Shown here piece after piece: positions 56,301 to 64,000 of a stretch of DNA of 64,000 nt. The stretch spans positions 124,001 to 188,000 of the forward strand of contig CAWELC010000009.1 of assembly GCA_963809875.1 (NCBI GenBank), given 5' to 3'. The DNA comes from JAFGAS01 sp963809875 (GTDB lineage Bacteria > Desulfobacterota > Zymogenia > Zymogenales > Zymogenaceae). The position numbers were made by a program, and so were the translations under genes. Position 1 is the stretch's first letter, and every line of letters begins with the position of its first letter. Below the pieces are notes generated by a model. The model searched no databases. It saw only the letters and a program-made list of their open reading frames with translations, and was not told where the DNA came from.

Positions 56301-57035
56301 ATGAAAGATATACAAAACCTCCCCCGACACGTGGCCATAATCATGGATGGAAACGGTCGTTGGGCAAAGGAGCGAAATCTCCCCAGGGTCGAGGGCCATC
56401 GAAAAGGGAGCGAGGTAGTCAGGAAGATCGTCGAGGCAAGCCGAAAGAGTGGCATAAAGATCCTTACCCTGTATACCTTTTCCGAGGAGAATTGGAGCCG
56501 TCCCAAAGACGAGGTCGGGGCCCTCATGAGCCTTCTGACGGAATTTCTGCATACGGAGCTCCCCAAGATGATGGACGAGCGTGTCCGGCTGTGCGCCATC
56601 GGAAGGTTCTCATTACTGCCCGATATCGTCCGTGAGGTCCTTCTGGAGACCGTCAAGCTCACGAAGGACAACAAGGGCATGACGCTCGTGCTTGCCCTTT
56701 CATACAGCGGGAGGGGTGAGATCGTGGACGCCGTCAAGGAAATAGCCCGGCTGGCCGCCGATAAAAAGGTCACGTCGGAACAGATCGACGAGGACATGAT
56801 CGCCGGGCATCTCTATACAAGAAGCTTACCCGATCCCGATCTCCTTATCCGCACCAGCGGGGAGATGCGGATCTCCAACTTTCTTTTGTTCCAGGCCGCC
56901 TATACGGAGCTCTATTTTACCCGAACCCTCTGGCCCGATTTTACCCAGGAAGAGTTTCTGTCGGCGCTTCGGGATTACTCGGGGCGAGAGCGACGTTATG
57001 GGCTGACGAGTGAGCAGCTTACGGGAAAGGTCTGA
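56301..57035 (+). CDS. uppS: Undecaprenyl diphosphate synthase
   Basis: cis-Prenyltransferase that makes the C55 lipid carrier (244 residues). HVAIIMDGNGRWAKERNLPR (catalytic Asp and Asn), VEGHRKGSEVVRKIVEASRK, and the C-terminal RTSGEMRISNFLLFQAAYTE with ELYFTRTLWPDF are intact. The 232-bp gap from frr holds no gene; a purine-rich region ends it near the start. Confidence 0.96.
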   Translation: MKDIQNLPRHVAIIMDGNGRWAKERNLPRVEGHRKGSEVVRKIVEASRKSGIKILTLYTFSEENWSRPKDEVGALMSLLTEFLHTELPKMMDERVRLCAIGRFSLLPDIVREVLLETVKLTKDNKGMTLVLALSYSGRGEIVDAVKEIARLAADKKVTSEQIDEDMIAGHLYTRSLPDPDLLIRTSGEMRISNFLLFQAAYTELYFTRTLWPDFTQEEFLSALRDYSGRERRYGLTSEQLTGKV

Positions 57036-57158
57036 GAAGAGATCCGCGTCCGCTGCGCCGGACGTCCCGGGCGATAATGAGGCGCTCATCCCCCGGTAGG
57101 GCGCACGTGCAGATAGCCATCGCCCCGGAGGAATCTTCATACCAAAAGGGAGACATCT

Positions 57159-57956
57159 ATGCTTGCTACCCGTCTTATTACCGCCGCGGTGGCCATTCCA
57201 CTGGTATTGGCCATTCTCATCTACGGTGGCAATCTCGGCTTTTTTCTGTTGGTGCTGACGGTTGTGGGCTTTTCACTGTACGAATACTTTTCCTTTGTCT
57301 ATCCCCAGAGAATCAATATTCAGATCGTTGCCCACACCATCCTGGGACTACTCCTGCCTATCGCCTTCTATTTCGGCTATCCCGATTTTATCGCCCCCGT
57401 CGTGGCCTTTATCGTCATCTTTGCCACGGCGTTTGCCCTCTTTAAGGTCACCGATCCTCAGAAGAAGGCGGAAAACCTCTTCACCCGGCTGTTTGGCATC
57501 TTCTACGTCGCCTTTCTCCTCTCGTACCTGATTGTACTGAGGAAACTTCCGCATGGAATCGAATGGGTGGTGCTGGCGCTGGCGATTAACTTCGGTACCG
57601 ACGCCGGTGGCTATTTTGCGGGGAGGTTCTTCGGGAAGCACCCCCTCTACCCGGTCATCAGTCCCAAGAAGACCGTCGAGGGAGCGATAGGCGGGCTTGT
57701 CCTCTGTATGCTGCTGGTGATTGCCGCCAAGTACGTATTGATCCAGTTGCTGGGATGGGACGACGTCCTGATCCTGGGCCTGGTCGCCTCGATTCTGGCG
57801 ATCCTGGGAGATATGGCCGAGTCGCTCATCAAGCGGGGCTTCAAGGTCAAGGACGCGGGGGGCCTCATACCGGGACACGGTGGATTTCTCGATCGGATAG
57901 ACTCATTCGTCTTTTCCGTCCCCTTTATTTACTTCTACGCGGCGTACTGCCTCTAA
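57159..57956 (+). CDS. cdsA: Phosphatidate cytidylyltransferase
   Basis: Integral-membrane enzyme making CDP-diacylglycerol for phospholipids (265 residues, about eight membrane helices). The signature is FGTDAGGYFAGRFFGKHPLY with SPKKTVEGAIGGL; the C-terminal KDAGGLIPGHGGFLDRIDSF carries the catalytic Asp pair. Ribosome-binding site AAAAGGGAGA before ATG 57159. The next gene, dxr, starts 4 bp after the stop. Confidence 0.96.
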   Translation: MLATRLITAAVAIPLVLAILIYGGNLGFFLLVLTVVGFSLYEYFSFVYPQRINIQIVAHTILGLLLPIAFYFGYPDFIAPVVAFIVIFATAFALFKVTDPQKKAENLFTRLFGIFYVAFLLSYLIVLRKLPHGIEWVVLALAINFGTDAGGYFAGRFFGKHPLYPVISPKKTVEGAIGGLVLCMLLVIAAKYVLIQLLGWDDVLILGLVASILAILGDMAESLIKRGFKVKDAGGLIPGHGGFLDRIDSFVFSVPFIYFYAAYCL

Positions 57957-57959
57957 ACC

Positions 57960-59107
<1,148 letters not shown>

Positions 59108-59111
<4 letters not shown>

Positions 59112-60169
59112 CGCTTGTCTATTTTATCATCCTTCTGGGTGTGTTGATCTTCGTCCATGAGCTGGGCCACTTCATTGCCGCAAAACTGATGGGTGTTAGA
59201 GTCGTCACATTTTCCCTCGGCTTCGGCCCGCGAATCGTCGGCAAGAAGATAGGGGATACCGACTATCGGCTTTCGGCCATTCCGCTGGGCGGGTATGTTC
59301 GGATGATGGGTGACGACCCTTCCCAGCAGCCAACCGAGGAGGAGCGGCCCTATTCGTTTTTAAGCCAGAAGAACTGGAAGAAAATAGTGATCGTAGGGGC
59401 GGGCCCGTTATTCAATCTCATTTTTGCCATCATCGTTCTGTGGCTCGTCTTCTTGGCCGGGGTTCCGGTGATCGATCCGGTTCTCGGGGAGCTCAAAAAG
59501 GGATACCCGGCGGAGGCCGCGGGGCTCCAACAGGGAGACCGGATCCTCTCGGTAAACGGCGTGCCGGTCAAAGAATGGGAGTCACTGGCAAAGACCATCT
59601 CGGGATCGGGGGGACGGCCGCTCGAATTTCGGGTTCAGCGCGATGACAAGGAGATGACCGTTCTCGTTACGCCGATCTACGAGGAGGGATTGAGCGATAT
59701 CCTGACGCCGCAGAAGAAATATATGGTCGGCATTACCCCCTCGGGTGATTACCACGTGGTGAAATACGGACTCGTCCCGGCGGCCGGGCAGAGCCTCGGA
59801 GAGACCGGTCGCCTGATCTATCTGACGTTTCTGGTCATCGGCAAAATGTTCACCGGTGAGGTCGCGCTCAATAATCTCGGCGGGCCGATACTGATCGCCA
59901 AGGTGGCCGGGGAGGCTGCGCGCCTCGGGATCATGCCCTACCTCAACTTCATGGCGCTCATCTCGGTGAACCTGGCGATCCTGAACCTCCTCCCGGTGCC
60001 GGTCCTGGACGGCGGACATCTCCTCTTTTTTGCCATCGAGGGGATCATCCGGCGTCCCATCAGCCTCAAAGTGAAAGAGATCGCCCTTCAGATCGGAATG
60101 GGGCTGCTTGTGCTGCTTATGATCCTGGCCTTCTATTTCGATATCGAACGTCTGATCGTGTCGGGATAG
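59108..60169 (+). CDS. rseP: Site-2 membrane metalloprotease RseP
   Basis: Intramembrane zinc protease that cuts anti-sigma factors or signal-peptide remnants (353 residues). Active-site HELGH in FVHELGHFIAAKLMG (residues about 19-24), one PDZ domain (about 125-205), and the second ligand motif NLLPVPVLDGGHLL near the end. ATG 59108 overlaps the dxr stop; a much longer frame upstream is not family sequence. Confidence 0.95.
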
Positions 60170-60172
60170 GCG

Positions 60173-60862
60173 ATGATCTGCCTGGGAATTGATACCTCGG
60201 CATCGACAGCGCGCGTGGCCGTCACGAGCGACGGGGAGGCGCTTGCCGCCGTTTCCGCCGGGGGGGAAAAGACCCACTCGGAGACCCTGCTCGTGACGGT
60301 ACGGGAGGCCCTCGATATAGCCGGTGTATCCCTTGCCCGCCTTGACCTCGTCGCGGTCGGGCGGGGTCCGGGGGCATGGACGGGTGTCAGGGTGGGGATT
60401 ACCAGCGCCAGGGCGCTTTCGTATGCCCTCTCGCTGCCGATCGTCGGCGTATCCAACCTCGACGCCGTAGCGGCCGGCGTGTCCGGATACACGGGAAGGC
60501 TTGCCGTCATCTTTGACGCCCGACGCGGCGAGGTCTGCGGAGCATGCTTTGACGTAGACGGAAAAGGGGGAATTGTGCCCGTGGGGGGCGTCTTTCTCTC
60601 GGCACCCGAAGACGTCGATCGGCTCGTCGGGGCGGACGTCGCGCTGGTGGGAAACGGGGTCGTCCTCCTTCCGGAAGAAGACCGCGCTAAAAGACATGTC
60701 CTTCCGGATGGGCTCGGGCAGGCCGACGCGGTCGTGATCTGCCGCCTGGCGGTCGAGCGGTACCGGCGCGCAGGCCCCGATCGCCTTGCGGACGTCGTGC
60801 CGATCTACGTGAGGAAATCGGATGCAGAGGTCGCCCGGGAGAAAAAAGAGGGAGCGGGGTGA
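60173..60862 (+). CDS. tsaB: tRNA threonylcarbamoyladenosine biosynthesis protein TsaB
   Basis: Partner of TsaD and TsaE in making t6A at position 37 of ANN-decoding tRNAs (229 residues). ASKHA-fold start GIDTSASTARVAV, LDLVAVGRGPGAWTGVRVGI and the IFDARRGEVCGACF strand. It starts 3 bp after the rseP stop and closes the operon. Confidence 0.93.
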   Translation: MICLGIDTSASTARVAVTSDGEALAAVSAGGEKTHSETLLVTVREALDIAGVSLARLDLVAVGRGPGAWTGVRVGITSARALSYALSLPIVGVSNLDAVAAGVSGYTGRLAVIFDARRGEVCGACFDVDGKGGIVPVGGVFLSAPEDVDRLVGADVALVGNGVVLLPEEDRAKRHVLPDGLGQADAVVICRLAVERYRRAGPDRLADVVPIYVRKSDAEVAREKKEGAG

Positions 60863-60871
60863 GATTATCTG

Positions 60872-60900
60872 TTGACAACAACTATATTATTCAATAAAGT
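60872..60900 (+). promoter_or_regulatory. Predicted promoter of the DUF465 gene
   Basis: TTGACA (60872-60877), 17-bp spacer, TAAAGT (60895-60900), in a short AT-rich gap after tsaB. Confidence 0.5.
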
Positions 60901-60936
60901 CAACAAATTCTATTCCTAATAGAAAGGGGGTCGAAC

Positions 60937-61161
60937 ATGGAAGACAAAGAAGGACTCCTCAGAAAGAGGCTCATCGAAGAGGACCCTGAATTCAAGAAAC
61001 TGATGGAAGAACATCTGAAATTCGAGAAGATACTCGAGGAATTCAACGAGCGCTCTCACCTGACGCCGAGCGAGGAGATGGAACGCAAGAGGATTCAAAA
61101 GCTCAAGCTCTCCGGTAAGGACAGGATGGAGCTCATCATGGCCCAGCATCGGGGAAAATAA
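60937..61161 (+). CDS. DUF465 (YdcH-like) family small protein
   Basis: A 74-residue, highly charged helical protein with the family pattern: PEFKKLMEEHLKFEKILEEF then SEEMERKRIQKLKLSGKDRM. Coiled-coil character; no known catalytic role. GAAAGGGGG precedes ATG 60937. Confidence 0.85.
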   Translation: MEDKEGLLRKRLIEEDPEFKKLMEEHLKFEKILEEFNERSHLTPSEEMERKRIQKLKLSGKDRMELIMAQHRGK

Positions 61162-61365
61162 GATCGCGGGGTTGGGGGGCGGCCCGCAGATTTCAATCGG
61201 CCTGTCGGGTCACCGCGGCGCCAATAGACCGGGGCGGCGGACACTCCATCGCTCCGGTGCCGCATCAACACCGGGGGGTCCGTGCCGCCTCGCCGGGCAT
61301 CCGGCCATCCGAGCCCCGTCCGGGGGGATTGCGCTCGTACACATGACAGGCAGTTAGACCGACTA

Positions 61366-63057
61366 ATGACAATGACGCACGAAGGAGCCGACATCTTTTT
61401 TAAGAGCCTCGTCGACGAGGGAGTGGATACCCTTTTCGGCTATCCGGGAGGAGCGGTGCTGAATCTCTACCACCGCATGCCCGCCTATCCGATCCGCCAC
61501 ATCCTCGTTCGTCACGAGCAGGCGGCGGTCCACGCCGCCGACGGCTACGCCCGGGCCACAGGCAGGGTCGGCGTCGCGCTGGTGACTTCGGGCCCCGGCG
61601 CCACCAACACCGTTACCGGTATCGCCACCGCGAACATGGATTCGATCCCGGTGGTCATCTTCACCGGGCAGGTCCCTACCATGCTCATCGGCAACGATGC
61701 CTTTCAGGAAGCCGATATAGTCGGGATCACGCGTCCCTGCACAAAACATAATTTCCTCGTAAAAAAAACCGCAGACCTCGAGGAAGTGGTCAAGGAGGCC
61801 TTCTATATCGCCTCGACCGGCAGGCCCGGGCCGGTCCTCGTCGACCTGCCCAAGGATGTGGTGACCGGACGGGCAAAATATAACCGTATATCCGGGGTCA
61901 ACATCAGGAGCTACCATGTCCATTCCGAGGCGGACGCCGGCGACGTCGAGAGGGCGGCGGCGGCCATCCTGAGCGCGCGGCGGCCGGTCCTCTATATCGG
62001 AGGCGGGGTCATCAGCTCCTCGGCGTCGGAGGAACTGAGACGATTGGCCGAGCGCCTCTCGATTCCCGTGACGTCATCCCTGATGGGGCTCGGGGGATTC
62101 CCCGGCTCCCACCCCCTCTTTTTGGGGATGCTCGGGATGCATGGGACCTACAAGGCCAACATGGCCGTCACCGATTCGGACCTCCTGATTGCGGTGGGAT
62201 CGCGGTTCGACGACCGGGTTACCGGAAAAGTGGACGAGTTTGCCCCGCAGGCGCAGATCATCCATATCGACATCGATCCCACTTCCATCAGCAAGAACAT
62301 CATCGTGGATATCCCTATCGTCTCGGACGTGAAGGACGCCCTCAAGAAACTCCTCTCCCTGCTCGAATCGGACGCCACCGATTGGGCGGGCAAGCGGCGC
62401 GAATGGCTGGACCGGATCCGGGAATGGGGTACGACCCATCCGCTCGGATACGGCGATAACGGGGGCGAGATAAAGCCGCAGTACGTCGTGGAATCGATCT
62501 ACCGGGTGACACAGGGACAGGCCATCATCGCCACCGAGGTGGGACAAAACCAGATGTGGACGGCCCAGTTCTACACGTTTGACCGCCCCCGGACGCTGTT
62601 GACTTCCGGTGGGCTGGGGACGATGGGGTACGGGTTTCCCGCGGCCATCGGGGCCCAGGTGGCATTTCCGGATAAGCTCGTCTTTGATATCGCAGGTGAC
62701 GGCAGCATCCAGATGAATATCCAGGAGCTGGCCACGGCGGTACAGCACGATCTCCCGGTCAAGATAGCCGTGCTCAACAACGGATTCCTGGGAATGGTCA
62801 GGCAGTGGCAGGAGCTTTTCTTTGACCAGAACTATTCTCATACCGAAATGGAGTTTTCTCCGGACTTCGTGAAGCTGGCCGAGGCATATCACGCCGTCGG
62901 GATGAGGATCGAAAAACCCGGTGACGTGGTGCCCGCGCTGGAAGAGGCGGTCCGCATCAGGAAGCTGGTGGTGATGGATTTTGTGGTGAGCCGGGAGGAG
63001 AACGTCTACCCGATGGTGCCGGTTGGCTCACCCCTGGACAAGATGTTGTTAGTGTGA
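61366..63057 (+). CDS. ilvB: Acetolactate synthase large (catalytic) subunit
   Basis: TPP- and FAD-dependent first enzyme of branched-chain amino-acid synthesis (563 residues). LFGYPGGAVLNLYHRM and HILVRHEQAAVHAADGYARA (TPP-activating Glu), SGPGATNTVTGIATANMDSI, FAD-domain VAVGSRFDDRVTG and the TPP motif GDGSIQMNIQELATAVQH are intact. ATG 61366 is preferred over the in-frame ATG at 61282, whose extra 28 residues are not family-like. No ilvN follows; ilvC starts 41 bp downstream. Confidence 0.95.
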   Translation: MTMTHEGADIFFKSLVDEGVDTLFGYPGGAVLNLYHRMPAYPIRHILVRHEQAAVHAADGYARATGRVGVALVTSGPGATNTVTGIATANMDSIPVVIFTGQVPTMLIGNDAFQEADIVGITRPCTKHNFLVKKTADLEEVVKEAFYIASTGRPGPVLVDLPKDVVTGRAKYNRISGVNIRSYHVHSEADAGDVERAAAAILSARRPVLYIGGGVISSSASEELRRLAERLSIPVTSSLMGLGGFPGSHPLFLGMLGMHGTYKANMAVTDSDLLIAVGSRFDDRVTGKVDEFAPQAQIIHIDIDPTSISKNIIVDIPIVSDVKDALKKLLSLLESDATDWAGKRREWLDRIREWGTTHPLGYGDNGGEIKPQYVVESIYRVTQGQAIIATEVGQNQMWTAQFYTFDRPRTLLTSGGLGTMGYGFPAAIGAQVAFPDKLVFDIAGDGSIQMNIQELATAVQHDLPVKIAVLNNGFLGMVRQWQELFFDQNYSHTEMEFSPDFVKLAEAYHAVGMRIEKPGDVVPALEEAVRIRKLVVMDFVVSREENVYPMVPVGSPLDKMLLV

Positions 63058-63097
63058 GATAATACAGACGCTTTTTTCCCAGACATAAGGAGTCAGT

Positions 63098-64000
63098 ATG
63101 AAGGTCTACTACGATAAGGACACCGACAGCGCCAAAATCAAGAAGAAGAAGGTCGCGGTCATCGGATTCGGCTCGCAGGGTCACGCCCATGCCAACAACC
63201 TGCGGGATTCGGGTGTCGAGGTGCGGGTGGGCCTTCGGGAGGGAGCGAGCAAGAAGAAGGCCGAAGCCGCGGGTTTTTCCGTCATGTCGCCAAAGGATGC
63301 CGCGGCATGGGCCGACATCGTCATGATACTGGTGCCCGACGAGCTGGCGGCCGACCTCTATCGGGACGAGATAGCGCCCTCGATGAAAGCGGGCAAGTAC
63401 CTGGCGTTCGCGCACGGCTTCAATATTCATTACGGCCAGGTTACGCCGCCCGAGGGTGTCAGCGTCTTCATGGTGGCCCCCAAGGCCCCCGGACATATGG
63501 TCAGGTACGAATACTCCCAGGGCAGGGGTGTCCCGATGCTGATTGCCGTCCATCAGGATGCCTCGGGCGATGCCCGGGAGATCGCCCTGGCATACGGCAG
63601 CGCCATCGGAGGCGGGCGAGCCGGCATGATCGAAACGACCTTCCGGGAAGAGACGGAAACCGACCTCTTTGGGGAACAGGCGGTACTGTGCGGTGGGGTC
63701 ACCCAACTGATCATGGCGGGTTTCGATACCCTGGTCGAGGCGGGATATCCGCCGGAGCTTGCCTACTTTGAGTGCCTCCACGAGCTGAAACTTATCGTCG
63801 ATCTGATCTACGAGGGGGGCATCTCGAATATGCGCTACTCGGTCAGCAATACGGCACAGTACGGCGACCTCACGCGCGGCCCACGCATCATCAACGAGGA
63901 TACCCGCGAGGAAATGAGCTATATCCTCGAAGAGATCCAGAGCGGGGAGTTCGCCAAAGAGTGGATCCTTGAAAACAAGGTGAACCGGCCGGTGTTCAAC
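63098..64000 (+). CDS. ilvC: Ketol-acid reductoisomerase (3' partial)
   Basis: NADPH- and Mg-dependent enzyme following acetolactate synthase. 301 residues are in the window and the frame is open at the edge; about 30 residues are missing. It begins MKVYYDKDTDSAKIKKKKVA; the Rossmann loop is IGFGSQGHAHANNLRDSGV; substrate/metal segments FAHGFNIHYGQV, APKAPGHMVR, FREETETDLFGEQAVLCGGV and ECLHELKLIVDLIYEGG are intact. AAGGAG (63088-63093) precedes the ATG. Confidence 0.96.
   Translation, partial: MKVYYDKDTDSAKIKKKKVAVIGFGSQGHAHANNLRDSGVEVRVGLREGASKKKAEAAGFSVMSPKDAAAWADIVMILVPDELAADLYRDEIAPSMKAGKYLAFAHGFNIHYGQVTPPEGVSVFMVAPKAPGHMVRYEYSQGRGVPMLIAVHQDASGDAREIALAYGSAIGGGRAGMIETTFREETETDLFGEQAVLCGGVTQLIMAGFDTLVEAGYPPELAYFECLHELKLIVDLIYEGGISNMRYSVSNTAQYGDLTRGPRIINEDTREEMSYILEEIQSGEFAKEWILENKVNRPVFN

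Noticed and set aside
61162..61365. Attenuator or T-box leader upstream of ilvB
   Set aside because: No T-box sequence, no leader peptide with Leu/Val/Ile codons and no terminator was recognised.

Overview
The window reads as one chromosome segment of a GC-rich, Gram-negative bacterium with mostly anaerobic traits. A Desulfobacterota ('deltaproteobacterial') lineage fits best. The clues are an NtrY/NtrX-type sigma-54 two-component pair, a class II superoxide reductase, an exported hemerythrin-like protein, a short (about 200 residue) EF-Ts, MEP-pathway isoprenoid synthesis (dxr), a MenA-type prenyltransferase, and the classic blocks tig-clpP-clpX-lon, rpsF-rpsR-rplI-dnaB, rpsB-tsf-pyrH-frr-uppS-cdsA-dxr-rseP-tsaB and ilvB-ilvC. 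This placement is inferred from gene content; no marker-gene search was possible.

Layout. 1-10.6 kb: two-component system, DEAD-box helicase, rarA, a small membrane protein, a GNAT enzyme, a Na/Pi cotransporter-PhoU fusion behind a strong promoter and a folded 5' leader, and a lone PstS. 10.6-17.5 kb: four tRNA genes flanking the proteostasis block lon-clpX-clpP-tig (minus strand). 17.9-25.6 kb: a V4R-domain protein, an alanine-racemase-fold decarboxylase, an iron-sulfur flavoprotein, an M24 peptidase, a TetR regulator with a palindromic operator, an SDR without its catalytic Tyr/Lys, superoxide reductase and a SRPBCC protein. 25.7-35.7 kb: an accessory stretch with AT-rich genes (DinB, a polytopic membrane protein), a methyltransferase remnant, a GT1 glycosyltransferase, an orphan fumarase C-terminal-domain protein with two sugar-type oxidoreductases, thioesterase and nitroreductase, a type IV pilin, a TPR protein, a second V4R protein, and a decayed REP-associated transposase flanked by four copies of its terminal repeat. 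35.8-40.6 kb: citrate synthase, class III aminotransferase, VOC protein and two enoyl-CoA hydratases. 40.6-42.9 kb: exported hemerythrin, a third V4R-like protein, two tRNAs. 43-64 kb: housekeeping operons (dnaB-rplI-rpsR-rpsF; M23 peptidase; secA-argJ-menA; the rpsB-to-tsaB block; ilvB-ilvC, the last running off the window).

Six genes (DEAD-box helicase, citrate synthase, class III aminotransferase, the first enoyl-CoA hydratase, dnaB, argJ) are each split by an apparent single-base insertion, with conserved family sequence continuing in the new frame. Essential dnaB is among them and all six have the same sign, so consensus or assembly error is more likely than real pseudogenes. No complete mobile island, CRISPR array or defence system is visible. 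The less ordinary signals are the folded leader before the phosphate transporter, the catalytically odd SDR, the three V4R-like proteins, ilvB without ilvN, and the RAYT-repeat wreck.
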